Under the pieces are notes generated by a model. The model had not been told where the DNA came from and did not search any database. It saw only the letters and a program-made list of their open reading frames with translations. Shown in pieces: positions 5,477 through 14,094 of a DNA stretch of 17,651 nt. The DNA is from Planctomycetota bacterium. GTDB taxonomy: Bacteria > Planctomycetota > Phycisphaerae > Phycisphaerales > SM1A02. Position 1 is the first letter of the stretch; the number at the start of each line of letters is the position of its first letter. The stretch lies in contig JAPULD010000263.1 in assembly GCA_027295365.1 (NCBI GenBank), positions 1 to 17,651 of the forward strand, given 5' to 3'. The position numbers and the translations under genes were made by a program.

Positions 5477-7531
5477 CTACGGACACGCGCCCCACGCCGC
5501 GAGGAGGGCCAGCAGGTCGGTGACGTTGACATCGCCATCTGTATTGATGTCCGGCGGGCAAGTAGCCGGGCATAATCCCCAGGCGGCGAGAAGGGCAAGC
5601 AGGTCGGTGACATTGACCTGTGAATCAGCATTGGTATCGCCCACGCAATCAGGGCACTCCGAAGTGATCGTCAGAATCACGTTGTCCGGGTTGTACGTTA
5701 CGTTGAGTCCCGCACAACTGATGATAGCATCGAACTCGCCGAAGACATTGGTCGCGGTAAGGACGGTAAACGTCTGGCCGACCAGAGGATCGAAGCCGTC
5801 GATGAATGTTACATCGAGCGATCCGGCCAGCAACGCATCGTCAGTGATCGCCAGAACATCGTACTGGCCCGGACTTGTGCCGCCGATTTCAATAGCGAGG
5901 CCTCCGGCGATGCCCTGGATGTAGTCGCCGTTGGCAGTGAGCGTTCCGGCTGAACTGCCCGGCGAGGTTATGCCCGCGACATTGTTGACATGGGCAAAGA
6001 CCTGTCCGCTACCACCCAGGATGCCGCCGTCAAGTGTGACCATCCCGCCTGCGTTGAGAACGAGGGAGCCATCGATGATGGTAGAGCCCGCAGTCTGGAT
6101 GTAATCCGTCGCAACACGCGTGATGGTACCGCCCGTTGCTGCGAACACCGAACCGGAAGTTGTGAAGGCTCCTGGCTCGAGTCGCAATTCTGCAAGAGTT
6201 TCAGCCTGAAGCGATCCCGAGTTGGTCATCCCCCCGAGGCCGGGATCGATTCGGAGCGGTGTGAACTGGTCGGCGATCATGGCTCCCTGGTTGACAAGCG
6301 TCGTCAGATTTAGGCCGATCTGCCCGGCACCGCGGATCGTGTTGTCAACGTTGGTGAATAACTTAAACCCCGAGGGACTGAAGATTCTGTTACTGGTGGT
6401 GTTGGACATGTTGATCACGCCCCCGCCGTCCAGCACCGTGTCGTCGATGAGAAGCAAATCCGTGTTGTTGCCGGTTGAGTTCATCGAATAATTGCCGGTG
6501 TTGGTCAGGAGCCCCGACATGGCCAGAGCCTTTCCGTTGTTGTGGACGATGTCGCCGTTGTTGATGAGATTCTCTATTGTGGTGGGGTTTAAGAAGCTGC
6601 CTGCGACCTCACCCACGCCGCCGGCATCGATCCGGATGGTCGGACCAAGCAAAGTGCCTCCCCTGAAGTCGAACAGCCCGCCACTTTGGGCGACGATCAG
6701 GCCGCCGATGACCTGGATACCGGAATTGAATTGCACGGTGGACAGGTCTTCGGCGCGGATTTCGCCGAGCGTGTTGTCGTACACTGCAGCTTGGAGTTCA
6801 AGCAGGCCTCCGCTCCGAGCCGCCATCAGCCCCGAGTTGGTCATCCCGCCGAGGCCGGGATCGATCAGGAGCTTTTCGAACTGGTCGGCGATAATGGCCC
6901 CCTGGTTGACAAGCGTCGTCAGATTCAGGCCGATCTGGCCGGAGCCGCGGACGGTCAGCCCACCACCAAATTTGATGGTTTCTGTACCGGTCGCGCCGAA
7001 TATCCTATTCGAGAAAATATTGGACATCTGAAGCAGGCCGGGAGTAAAAATGGAATCGATTATGAGCACTTTCCCATTGGGGCCGGCGGTCACCTTAAGA
7101 TCGGTGTTGTTGCCAGTTGACTGCATGAGCAGCGATCCATCGAGGTGAATGAAACCCGTAGCACCCCCAGCCAGAGGGCCGCCCATGATCGACAGATCTC
7201 TGCCGTTTTCCATGAAAACAACATTCGTGGCCCCATTCCCGAGAATGTCGAGTCCATCCAGCGTGACATTCAGGTTCAGGGTGACATTGGCGCTGCCATC
7301 TGAGATTGCCGCTACGTAGGTAAAACCCATATTCCCGTTGTTGGGCATAGGATCGGCACCCCAGCACAAGCTGTTCCAGTCACCAGAGAAGCAGGTACTG
7401 GAATTCCAGACTACGTGGATCTGTTGGGCCGAGGCGGCTTGCACTATGACCAACGAAGTGACCATGGCCAGGGCTGGAAGCGGACTCACTACTGTCGCAA
7501 ACGATCCGGTTGTTATTCTGCTGTGCTTCAC
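5477..7531 (-). CDS. Secreted repeat protein with C-terminal dockerin-like domain, 684 aa
   Basis: An N-terminal signal peptide (about residues 1-36; hydrophobic ALAMVTSLVIVQ, then AASAQQ) precedes a long Gly/Asn/Thr-rich body typical of parallel beta-helix or autotransporter-associated-repeat proteins. An internal duplication is plain: GQIGLNLTTLVNQGA and IDPGLGGMTNSG occur at about 193-233 and again at about 398-438, each preceded by a MSN..SNRIF segment. The last 60 residues hold two dockerin-like calcium loops, DTNADSQVNVTDLLALL and DINTDGDVNVTDLLALL, each followed by AAWG. Dockerin type I repeats bind calcium and, in cellulosomes, cohesins; in planctomycetes the partner is unknown. The start is GTG at 7531 with GAGGTG just upstream. 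Probably exported to the cell surface or envelope; the substrate is unknown. Confidence 0.75.
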   Translation of the reverse strand: MKHSRITTGSFATVVSPLPALAMVTSLVIVQAASAQQIHVVWNSSTCFSGDWNSLCWGADPMPNNGNMGFTYVAAISDGSANVTLNLNVTLDGLDILGNGATNVVFMENGRDLSIMGGPLAGGATGFIHLDGSLLMQSTGNNTDLKVTAGPNGKVLIIDSIFTPGLLQMSNIFSNRIFGATGTETIKFGGGLTVRGSGQIGLNLTTLVNQGAIIADQFEKLLIDPGLGGMTNSGLMAARSGGLLELQAAVYDNTLGEIRAEDLSTVQFNSGIQVIGGLIVAQSGGLFDFRGGTLLGPTIRIDAGGVGEVAGSFLNPTTIENLINNGDIVHNNGKALAMSGLLTNTGNYSMNSTGNNTDLLLIDDTVLDGGGVINMSNTTSNRIFSPSGFKLFTNVDNTIRGAGQIGLNLTTLVNQGAMIADQFTPLRIDPGLGGMTNSGSLQAETLAELRLEPGAFTTSGSVFAATGGTITRVATDYIQTAGSTIIDGSLVLNAGGMVTLDGGILGGSGQVFAHVNNVAGITSPGSSAGTLTANGDYIQGIAGGLAIEIGGTSPGQYDVLAITDDALLAGSLDVTFIDGFDPLVGQTFTVLTATNVFGEFDAIISCAGLNVTYNPDNVILTITSECPDCVGDTNADSQVNVTDLLALLAAWGLCPATCPPDINTDGDVNVTDLLALLAAWGACP

Positions 7532-7569
7532 GACATCACCTCATCTTTAGATTTTCCCGAATGACCTTC

Positions 7570-7588
7570 GCCCGGCTCGGCGCCGGGC
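7570..7588. terminator. GC-rich hairpin between the two secreted-protein genes
   Basis: GCCCGGC (7570-7576) and GCCGGGC (7582-7588) form a perfect 7-bp stem with loop TCGGC. It lies about 65 bases after the stop of the HAF-repeat gene, in the direction of minus-strand transcription, and 39 bases before the next start. There is no T-run, so it may slow or end transcription only partly, or stabilise the transcript end. Confidence 0.35.
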
Positions 7589-7651
7589 CGTTTACTCCGG
7601 AATGATCCACCTCTCGGTCCTGTTCCACGCATACTGACGAACCTTTTCGCG

Positions 7652-8773
7652 TTACGGACACTCCCCCCACTCCGCAAGCAATTGCAAAAGGTCGGTAACG
7701 TTCACTGTGCCATCTCCAGTAATGTCGGCGGGGTGGCCGGGGTTCGGTCCCCAGGCTGCGAGCAGAGCCAGCAGGTCGTTGACGTTGACGGTGCCGCTGG
7801 CGTCGGTATCGGCCGGACACGCGGGAGGCGGCAGCGTTGCTCTCCATGCTTCAGAATTGCCATCGGGGTTTGTGCCAACGCCGACGATGGTCTGGCCATC
7901 ATCGGAAATCGCCATGGCTTCAGTAAGCGTCCATCCGGTAAGGCTCAGGCCAAATTGCGTCTCCAGAACCTGCTTGAGGCTCCGCATGCCGTTGGCGGCA
8001 TCCCAGATGATCGCCTCCTGGCCCGAAGCGCTGATGCCATAGCCGACCACCACCGAGCCGTTGTCGGACACTCCATTCGCGCGGCTCATGAATACACCGC
8101 CGGGCAGATCACCCAGACCGACCATCCCGCCCCCGTTCGTCCAACGAAACGCCTCGCTGCCAGAAACGCTGAAGCTACGACCGATCACCGCGGACCCGTC
8201 GGCGGACACGCCATAGGACCGGCTGAAAAAGATGCCGCCGGGCAGATCGCCCAGACCGACCATGCCTCCCCCGCTCGTCCAGCGGAACGGTTCGTTGCCA
8301 AAAACGCTGTTGCCTTCACCAACCGCCACCGAGCCGTCCGCGGACACTCCAATGACTTCGCTTTTAAAGTCTCCGCCTGTCAGATCATCCAGACCGACCA
8401 TCCCGCCCCCGCTCGTCCAGCGGAACGCCTCACGATTCGGATTGCTCAAAGTGCTTATGCTTCGACCAACCACGACCGAACCGTCGGCGGACACGTCAAA
8501 TGCATGGCTAGAAAAGTCGCCGCCGGGCAGATCGCCCAGGCCGACCATCCCGCCCCCGCTCGTCCACCGGAACGCCTCTCGCCCCGATGCGCTATTGCCG
8601 AGACCGACCACGACCGAACCGTCGGCGGACACGCCTCTGGCCTCGCTGGAAAAGATGCCGCCGGGCAGATCGCCCAGACCCTGAAAACTCGGAGTGATCC
8701 CCGCCTCAATGACTGGCGTAAGAATCGCCATCGTGAGTCCCAGGACAGGCCAGATAGGTTGCGGGCAATACAT
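7652..8773 (-). CDS. Secreted HAF-repeat protein with C-terminal dockerin-like domain, 373 aa
   Basis: A signal peptide (about residues 1-24) is followed by five repeats of about 46 residues, each with GLGDLPGG.F, VSADGSVVVG and EAFRWTSGGGMVG, starting near residue 32; a sixth, degenerate copy (AISDDGQTIVGVG ... EAWRATL) follows a QVLETQFGLSL linker. This is the HAF extracellular repeat, expected to build a beta-propeller-like fold. The C terminus carries two dockerin-like loops (DTDASGTVNVNDLLALLAAWG and DITGDGTVNVTDLLQLLAEWG) like those of the 684-residue neighbour, so both proteins may dock to the same partner. ATG at 8773 has AAGGGG 7 bases upstream. It is divergent from the ECF sigma gene, and the two share a 116-base region. 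Function unknown; a surface or exported role is inferred. Confidence 0.82.
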   Translation of the reverse strand: MYCPQPIWPVLGLTMAILTPVIEAGITPSFQGLGDLPGGIFSSEARGVSADGSVVVGLGNSASGREAFRWTSGGGMVGLGDLPGGDFSSHAFDVSADGSVVVGRSISTLSNPNREAFRWTSGGGMVGLDDLTGGDFKSEVIGVSADGSVAVGEGNSVFGNEPFRWTSGGGMVGLGDLPGGIFFSRSYGVSADGSAVIGRSFSVSGSEAFRWTNGGGMVGLGDLPGGVFMSRANGVSDNGSVVVGYGISASGQEAIIWDAANGMRSLKQVLETQFGLSLTGWTLTEAMAISDDGQTIVGVGTNPDGNSEAWRATLPPPACPADTDASGTVNVNDLLALLAAWGPNPGHPADITGDGTVNVTDLLQLLAEWGECP

Positions 8774-8889
8774 AAGGAATCCCCTTATTTGCTGCGATTC
8801 GGGATTTTCTTGCCTGAGCCACCCACTTAAGCGACAATGGACGGGGCAACCCGCATGAAATTCTTAATTTCTTTCGTGGAGGCGAATTC

Positions 8890-9486
8890 ATGAGCGAGGC
8901 CGGCGAAGCGACGATGCTGCTTCGAAAGCTCAGCGCGGGTGAGCCTGCGGCCGCGGAAGATCTGGCCCCCATCATCTATGCAGAACTTCACGAGGCCGCC
9001 CAGGCGTACATGCGCCGGGAAAGTCCGGGACCGCTTCTCCAGACGACCGCCCTGGCTCATGACGCCTACCTCAAGCTGGTCGATCAGACCCGGGTCGAGT
9101 GGCGCGACCGGGCCCACTTTCTCGCCGTCGCCTCCACGATCATGCGCCGGATCCTCATCGATCACGCCCGCACCGAAAAACGCCTGAAGCGGGGAGGCGA
9201 TCAGAAGCCCCTCACGCTCAGCCATGTGAATATCGCCGTGGATTCGATCACGAATGTCGATCTGCTGGCGCTCGGTGAGGCCCTGGACAAACTCGAAGCG
9301 ATCGACCCGATCCGGATGAACATCGTCCAGATGCGGTTCTTCGGGGGCATGACCATGGAGGAAATCGCGCGGATGCTCGACAGGTCGTTGCGGAGCGTCG
9401 AGCAGCACTGGCGCTCGGCGAGGATCTGGTTGCATCGGGAGCTGGCCGATGACGCCGCTTCCAAAGGAGCGAGCGATGAGCCCTGA
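8890..9486 (+). CDS. ECF-family RNA polymerase sigma factor, 198 aa
   Basis: Region 2 spans about residues 25-105 (AYMRRESPGPLLQTTALAHD, then AYLKLV, then FLAVASTIMRRILIDHARTE), and region 4 about 127-185 (ALDKLEAIDPIRMNIVQMRF, then FGGMTMEEIARMLDRSLRSV, ending in RIWLHREL). LLQTTALAHDAYLKLV and the FLAVASTIMRRILIDHAR block are hallmarks of the ECF subfamily abundant in planctomycetes and acidobacteria, which directs RNA polymerase to particular promoters. The ATG has GGAGG nearby. The kinase gene starts inside its last codons, so sigma and kinase are made together. In such pairs the kinase is believed to stand in for an anti-sigma factor; no anti-sigma gene is present. Candidate targets are unknown; the divergent HAF gene is the nearest. 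Confidence 0.93.
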   Translation: MSEAGEATMLLRKLSAGEPAAAEDLAPIIYAELHEAAQAYMRRESPGPLLQTTALAHDAYLKLVDQTRVEWRDRAHFLAVASTIMRRILIDHARTEKRLKRGGDQKPLTLSHVNIAVDSITNVDLLALGEALDKLEAIDPIRMNIVQMRFFGGMTMEEIARMLDRSLRSVEQHWRSARIWLHRELADDAASKGASDEP

Positions 9487-12400
9487 CGTCGAGCGAGCCC
9501 GCGCAGCGCTTGATCTTTTCGATCAGGTCGTCGAACTCGACTCCGATCGATGCAAGTCGTTCCTTGATCGCGTCTGCGCAGGCGACGAAGACTTGCGACG
9601 CGAAGTCGAGTCTTTGCTCGATTCCGAGGCCACCGCCGGCGCGTTTCTCGAGAAACCCGTGCTCGATGCATCCAACATTGATCCGGCGACACGCCATTCG
9701 TATGTCGGTCAGCACATCGGCCGGTATCACGTCCGCAGCGTCATCGCCGAAGGCGGCATGGGGGTCGTCTACTCCGCCGTCCAGGAGCAACCCCACCGCA
9801 CCGTCGCCCTGAAGGTGATGAAGCGGGGGCTCGCTTCGCGTCAGGCCCTGCGCAGATTCCAGTACGAGGCCCAGGTCCTTTCCCGCCTCAATCACCCCGC
9901 CATCGCCCAGATCCACGAGGCCGGCATGCATGACGACGGCAGCGGTGGCGTCCCCTACTTCGCCATGGAATACATCCCCGGGGCGTGCAAGATCACGGAC
10001 TACGCCCGGCGTCAATCCCTGGATATGAAGGCCCGGCTGGAGTTGTTTCTCCAAATCTGCGAGGGCGTCGATCACGGTCACCAGAAGGGCATCATCCACC
10101 GCGACCTCAAGCCCGGAAACCTGCTCGTCGACTCGTCCGGTCGGATAAAAATCATCGACTTCGGGGTTGCCAGGGCGACCGACGCCGACTTGGCCGTCAC
10201 CACGCTGCAGACCGACATCGGTCAGCTCATCGGGACGCTGCCTTACATGAGCCCCGAACAATGCCGGGCCGATCCGCATGACCTGGACACGCGCACTGAT
10301 GTGTACTCGCTCGGGATCGTGCTTTATGAGTTGCTCACCGGTCGGCTTCCCTACCAACTGACCGATGTGCCGATCCCCGAGATCATCCGCATTATCCAGG
10401 ACACGCCCCCGAGCCGCCCCAGCACGATTGATCGAACTGTCCGCGGTGATCTCGAGACGATCGTGCTCAAGGCGCTGGAGAAGGATCGCGATCGACGCTA
10501 TCGCTCCGCGGCGGAACTCGCCGACGATCTGAGGCGATACTTCAGCCAGGAACCGATCATCGCCCGGCCCCCCAGCGTGATGTACCAGTTGCGTCTGCTC
10601 GCCCGCCGCAACAAGCCGCTGGTTGCAGCGGTGGTGTCGATCTTACTCGTGCTTCTGGCCGCAATCATCGTGCTCACGGGCGTCAACCTGGTCATTAAGG
10701 ATCAGGCCGAGACGATCGCTCTGGAACGTGACGAGGCGCAACAACAATCCTTTCTCGCCAACATCTCCCTGGCTGGCAACGCCCGCGAAGGCAGCAACGT
10801 GGTCATGATGCGAAAATACCTTGAGCGCGTGCCCGAATCCCTGCGCCATTGGGAGTGGCGATACCTCATGGCCCGGACCGACACGAGCCTGGCGGTGTAC
10901 TCGGGCCATGACGGCGCCGTGCTGGACGTGGCCTACGCCCCCTCCGGTCTGCAATTCGCCTCCGCCTCGGCCGATCGGACCGTTCGCATCTGGGATGCGC
11001 ACTCCGGCTCGACGCTGCACATCCTGCGTGGCCACGTCGACACTGCCTGGTCCGTCCAGTTTAGCCCTGATGGACAATGGCTGGCCAGCGGTTCCGCCGA
11101 CCGGACCGTGCGTCTCTGGGACGCCTCGACGGGACGACTGCGTCGGACCATCGAAGCCCATGACGGGCTCGTGCACGATGTTGTCTTCAGCGCCGATGGC
11201 GCTATGCTTTTCTCCGCCGGATATGACTTCTTGATCAAGTGCTGGGATGTCGAGTCCGGCGAGTTGATCCGAACGATCGATGGCAACTCGGATGAGATCT
11301 GGGATCTCGCCATGAGTCCCGATGGGCGCCGAATCGCCTCGGCCGCCCGTGACGGTCGGGTGATCATCTTTGATGTCGAAACCGGACGCTTGCTCCGCGA
11401 GCGACCGCTCCCCGAAGGAGAGTTCAAACTTTGGGCCTCCGAGAGCGTTGATTTCGATCCCACGGGTCGAAAGCTGGTGTCTTCAATAATAGATAGCGTT
11501 GGCGGCAAGTTGAGCGTATGGCAGCTTGACGATGATCGGTACGTCGCCGCCCGGCAGCCGCACGGCCTATGGGTGCTCGACGCGGTCTTCAATCACGACG
11601 GCTCACGCTATGTCTCGACTTCGACGGATCATTCCCTTCAACTCTGGGAGGCTGATTCCGGGCGTCCGCTCAATCAGTTCAGAGGACACACAGATATAGT
11701 GCGCGCAGTGGCCTTCGATCCTACCGACACCACCCGGCTTCTTTCCGCATCTGGGGACGGAACGATACGCCAATGGAACATTCAGTCACGAGCCGAAGCG
11801 ACTCATCTCCCCGGACGAGTTCGGCGACGAGACATACAACCCATTGCCATGAGCGCCGATGGCCCAATCCTCGCCACGGCGATGATGGACAACACCATCC
11901 GACTCTGGGATGCCCCGTCTCGCACGATCATCCGGGCGATCCCCATGGATGCACCGGTAACCCAAGACGATCTCAGTCACGATGCCCGTATGCTGGCCGT
12001 CATGCATGAGGGATCCGCGACGCTCTCAATAATTGATACGGTGACCGGTCAGTCGCTCGTTGCGATTCCGCTTCCGCATGACAAGCCCTCGGTAGTTCAA
12101 TGGAATCCGGACGGCGGACTGATCGCCGTCGGCTTCGGTTCGGGTTTGGTTCTCATTGATCACAGAGAACAGCGAATCGTCAGTGAATTCAAGTACGATA
12201 ATCTTGCGATGTATGCCATTTCATTCTCCCCTGACGGACGCAGGCTTGTGATCGCCTCTTATAGCAGCAAGAACCTCAAACTCGTCGATCTGGCCGACGG
12301 ACGCCTGCTCATGACCTTGATCGGGCATGAGGAATTAGTCACCGGCTGTCGTTTCAACACCTCAGGATCATTGATTGCCTCCTTCGCCAATGACGATGTG

Positions 12401-12694
12401 ATCAAGATCTGGGATGCCCGCACCGGACGACTCCGCAAGACCCTGACCGGACATACGGCGGATGTGGATTCCGTCATCTGGAGCCCCGATGATCAACGCC
12501 TCTTCTCTTCCAGCACCAATGGACAGATCCTCGTCTGGGAGGTCCAAACCGGTGATCTTCTGCTAATCCTGCAGGCCGCGGGAGCAACTCCCGCCATATC
12601 CCTGGCGTTCAATCCCCAGAGCGAGACGCTGTTCGCATTCATGCATGACGGCACGGTGCGGTACTGGAGCGCCTCACCAGAGCACCGGAACTAG
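9476..12694 (+). CDS. PknB-type Ser/Thr kinase with transmembrane segment and 14 WD40 repeats, 1072 aa
   Basis: After about 75 residues comes a Hanks-type kinase domain: glycine loop IAEGGMGVVYSA, Lys113 in VALKVMK, HRDLKPGN with catalytic Asp210, DFG at 228-230 and GTLPYMSPEQ. All key residues are intact, so it should be active. A membrane segment follows at about 383-404 (LVAAVVSILLVLLAAIIVLTG), then a C-terminal half of WD40 repeats. I count 14 of about 42 residues, from SGHDGAVLDVAYAPSGLQFA to the DGTVRYWSA end, enough for two seven-bladed propellers. The kinase should be cytoplasmic and the propellers outside the inner membrane, sensing or binding something; this is inference. The start at 9476 has AAAGGAG at 9463-9469 and overlaps the sigma gene by 11 bases; an upstream in-frame ATG at 9449 lacks this site. 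Confidence 0.93.
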   Translation: MSPDVERARAALDLFDQVVELDSDRCKSFLDRVCAGDEDLRREVESLLDSEATAGAFLEKPVLDASNIDPATRHSYVGQHIGRYHVRSVIAEGGMGVVYSAVQEQPHRTVALKVMKRGLASRQALRRFQYEAQVLSRLNHPAIAQIHEAGMHDDGSGGVPYFAMEYIPGACKITDYARRQSLDMKARLELFLQICEGVDHGHQKGIIHRDLKPGNLLVDSSGRIKIIDFGVARATDADLAVTTLQTDIGQLIGTLPYMSPEQCRADPHDLDTRTDVYSLGIVLYELLTGRLPYQLTDVPIPEIIRIIQDTPPSRPSTIDRTVRGDLETIVLKALEKDRDRRYRSAAELADDLRRYFSQEPIIARPPSVMYQLRLLARRNKPLVAAVVSILLVLLAAIIVLTGVNLVIKDQAETIALERDEAQQQSFLANISLAGNAREGSNVVMMRKYLERVPESLRHWEWRYLMARTDTSLAVYSGHDGAVLDVAYAPSGLQFASASADRTVRIWDAHSGSTLHILRGHVDTAWSVQFSPDGQWLASGSADRTVRLWDASTGRLRRTIEAHDGLVHDVVFSADGAMLFSAGYDFLIKCWDVESGELIRTIDGNSDEIWDLAMSPDGRRIASAARDGRVIIFDVETGRLLRERPLPEGEFKLWASESVDFDPTGRKLVSSIIDSVGGKLSVWQLDDDRYVAARQPHGLWVLDAVFNHDGSRYVSTSTDHSLQLWEADSGRPLNQFRGHTDIVRAVAFDPTDTTRLLSASGDGTIRQWNIQSRAEATHLPGRVRRRDIQPIAMSADGPILATAMMDNTIRLWDAPSRTIIRAIPMDAPVTQDDLSHDARMLAVMHEGSATLSIIDTVTGQSLVAIPLPHDKPSVVQWNPDGGLIAVGFGSGLVLIDHREQRIVSEFKYDNLAMYAISFSPDGRRLVIASYSSKNLKLVDLADGRLLMTLIGHEELVTGCRFNTSGSLIASFANDDVIKIWDARTGRLRKTLTGHTADVDSVIWSPDDQRLFSSSTNGQILVWEVQTGDLLLILQAAGATPAISLAFNPQSETLFAFMHDGTVRYWSASPEHRN

Positions 12695-12710
12695 ATACTC
12701 GCTACAGACA

Positions 12711-12749
12711 CGACTCCACACTCGCTGGTTGAGAGGCGAAGTGGAGTCG
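12711..12749 (+). terminator. Hairpin 16 bases after the kinase stop
   Basis: CGACTCCAC (12711-12719) and GTGGAGTCG (12741-12749) are perfectly complementary over 9 bp, with a 21-base loop that can form a small inner CGC/GCG stem. Its position directly after the kinase stop suggests transcript termination or 3'-end protection. No T-run follows, so it is not a canonical rho-independent terminator. Confidence 0.5.
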
Positions 12750-12775
12750 AATGCTAACGAATGATAAGGATCAGC

Positions 12776-12905
12776 ATGGCGGAAAGGGCCGGGGGCAGTC
12801 GCGCTTTCACACCAAAGCGCTACTGACCAATTACCGAACGTTGATTGTGACCATTCATAATATCAAATAGCCCAGGCCTCCCCTGGGAAGAGAAACCGGG
12901 CTAGG
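12776..12905 (+). repeat. Long intergenic repeat, left copy, containing 12-6-12 inverted repeat copy 3
   Basis: The core is CAGTCGCGCTTT (12796-12807), spacer CACACC, AAAGCGCTACTG (12814-12825), with arms complementary at 11 of 12 positions. Around it, ATGGCGGA about 20 bases upstream, GACCAA and CCGAACG just downstream, and CTCCCCTGGG followed by AGAGA and CGGG further on all recur in the same order and orientation at 14429-14555. The distal part forms a second hairpin, TAGCCC (12868-12873) / GGGCTA (12898-12903). The unit may be a mobile or recombination-associated element, or a structured transcript end of the kinase operon. Confidence 0.65.
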
Positions 12906-13233
12906 TCTGAGGCGATGAGCCTAATCGATCCCTAAACCCAGGACGGCACATCCCACTTTTACTATGTACGCATCCGGGGGCTCGATATTGACATTGCGCA
13001 TCATGAATCTGAAAACCCGGCTTCACGGGGAGAGGCCGGGCTCCCATTTCTGGGGGGCGGGCACAGCCGGAGGGACCAGCCCGCCGGAGTCGTAGGCAAA
13101 GAAAATGACCCCGAGGATGAGGCAACTACACGCCGGAGCGTTCACTCCCCCAGAATCCCCAAGGCCATTACCAGAGAGGCGATGGCCGGCGGGGGTGTGT
13201 GAGGGTGGATGCCTGAAAAAAACTCGTGGAATC

Positions 13234-14094
13234 TCATTCACCGTCGATCGGTAAACCCAACATGAGTCTGCTTGCCGCCTGTAATTCGCCGTCTACTTCC
13301 GCTGTCGGTGCGGCTGCCGCATACTCAGGATCGAATTCCGGCTTAGAGACTGGCTCAAGCTGCGGGAGACTTTCAATCATCGCGCTCCACTTGGCTGCCA
13401 TCTTCTGGTATCCAAGGTAACCAGGATGAACCCCATCGATACCCGGATAAGAAGGGTAATACCAGTAGTCGTCCGGGTAGAGCATTCCTTGATACATGTC
13501 CACCGAGCGAACAACACGGTTCCATGACGAACTAAGCTGGCCTGCCAATTGTGGAATGTAGTTGTTGAATTCCTGAACCTTAGGATTGCTCCGAGAATCA
13601 GCAGGGTTAAATATCGGGATGATCTGTGCAACGACAACCATCGTCCGAGCGTCCTTTGCAAGGATTGCTCCAAGTAGGTTTTTCAGGTTTTCATATGTCT
13701 GCGTCGGGGTCTGATTCTGAAGAATATCGTTTGTCCCGGCATGAACGAGAATGATATCCGATTGGATAAACTGGCTGGGGAGACTCTCCACCACGTGCAA
13801 GAGGTCGGTGGTTTTGTATCCCGAAAATCCATCGTGCCCTTGTTGGCCACCAGACCACATCCACGCCGCGGAATTGTCTGTCCGGTTGCCAACCAGGCGC
13901 AGCCCGGGGTTCCCCGCTAAAAAAGCGCGGTAACCACCGCCAATGGTGTTTGGCGTGTAAGTATTTCCATCGGGAGGCAACGGCGGAAGACTCGGATTCC
14001 ACCACGGGGGTTGCCTGTTCCACGGCAACGGCGCGCCGTTGCCTAAAAAGTAACCTGCAGTGATTGAGTCTCCAAACGATCGTATTGATCTCAT
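13234..14094 (-). CDS. SGNH/GDSL-family hydrolase (esterase-like), 286 aa
   Basis: Block I FGDSITAGY places the nucleophile at Ser10; HDGFSGYKTTDLL resembles the HEGxSGW stretch of acetyl-esterase-like members; block III is AGTND (119-123, with Asn122 for the oxyanion hole); block V is DGVHPGYLGY with Asp220 and His223. The full Ser/Gly/Asn/His set makes an active esterase, lipase or carbohydrate deacetylase likely. No signal peptide is present with this start: the first beta strand begins at residue 2. The ATG at 14094 has AGGAGG 5-6 bases upstream, better than in-frame ATGs further up (the longest at 14157). The C-terminal 45 residues after the domain (LEPVSKPEFDPEYAAAAPTA) look disordered. 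The gene stands alone between two copies of a direct repeat, like a cassette. Confidence 0.87.
   Translation of the reverse strand: MRSIRSFGDSITAGYFLGNGAPLPWNRQPPWWNPSLPPLPPDGNTYTPNTIGGGYRAFLAGNPGLRLVGNRTDNSAAWMWSGGQQGHDGFSGYKTTDLLHVVESLPSQFIQSDIILVHAGTNDILQNQTPTQTYENLKNLLGAILAKDARTMVVVAQIIPIFNPADSRSNPKVQEFNNYIPQLAGQLSSSWNRVVRSVDMYQGMLYPDDYWYYPSYPGIDGVHPGYLGYQKMAAKWSAMIESLPQLEPVSKPEFDPEYAAAAPTAEVDGELQAASRLMLGLPIDGE

Larger units (their letters stand above)
12695..13233. other. Intergenic region between kinase and SGNH genes, no gene seen
   Basis: Both flanking genes end here (convergent). It contains the hairpin at 12711-12749, repeat copy 3 within a longer repeat (12776-12905), and an inverted pair GGCGGGC (13056-13062) / GCCCGCC (13079-13085) with a 16-base loop. 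Short minus-strand frames at 12901-13241 encode Pro/Gly-rich peptides without a ribosome site or recognisable domain. A seven-A run at 13217-13223 becomes a T-run on the minus strand shortly after the SGNH stop, but no clear stem precedes it. Confidence 0.45.

Noticed and set aside
8085..8675. Evenly spaced tandem DNA repeats that could suggest a CRISPR array
   Set aside because: The unit is about 138 bases, in frame, and encodes the HAF protein repeat; there are no unique spacers of CRISPR length.
7682..8830. 382-aa open frame on the plus strand
   Set aside because: It is the antisense of the HAF-repeat gene; its repetitive Ala/His/Asp-rich product simply mirrors the HAF tandem repeats.
9248..10357. 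369-aa open frame on the minus strand
   Set aside because: Antisense to the sigma factor and kinase genes, whose catalytic motifs prove the plus-strand reading.
12901..13241. Two overlapping short minus-strand frames (72-74 aa)
   Set aside because: No ribosome site, Pro/Gly-rich composition and overlap with hairpin-forming DNA make coding unlikely.
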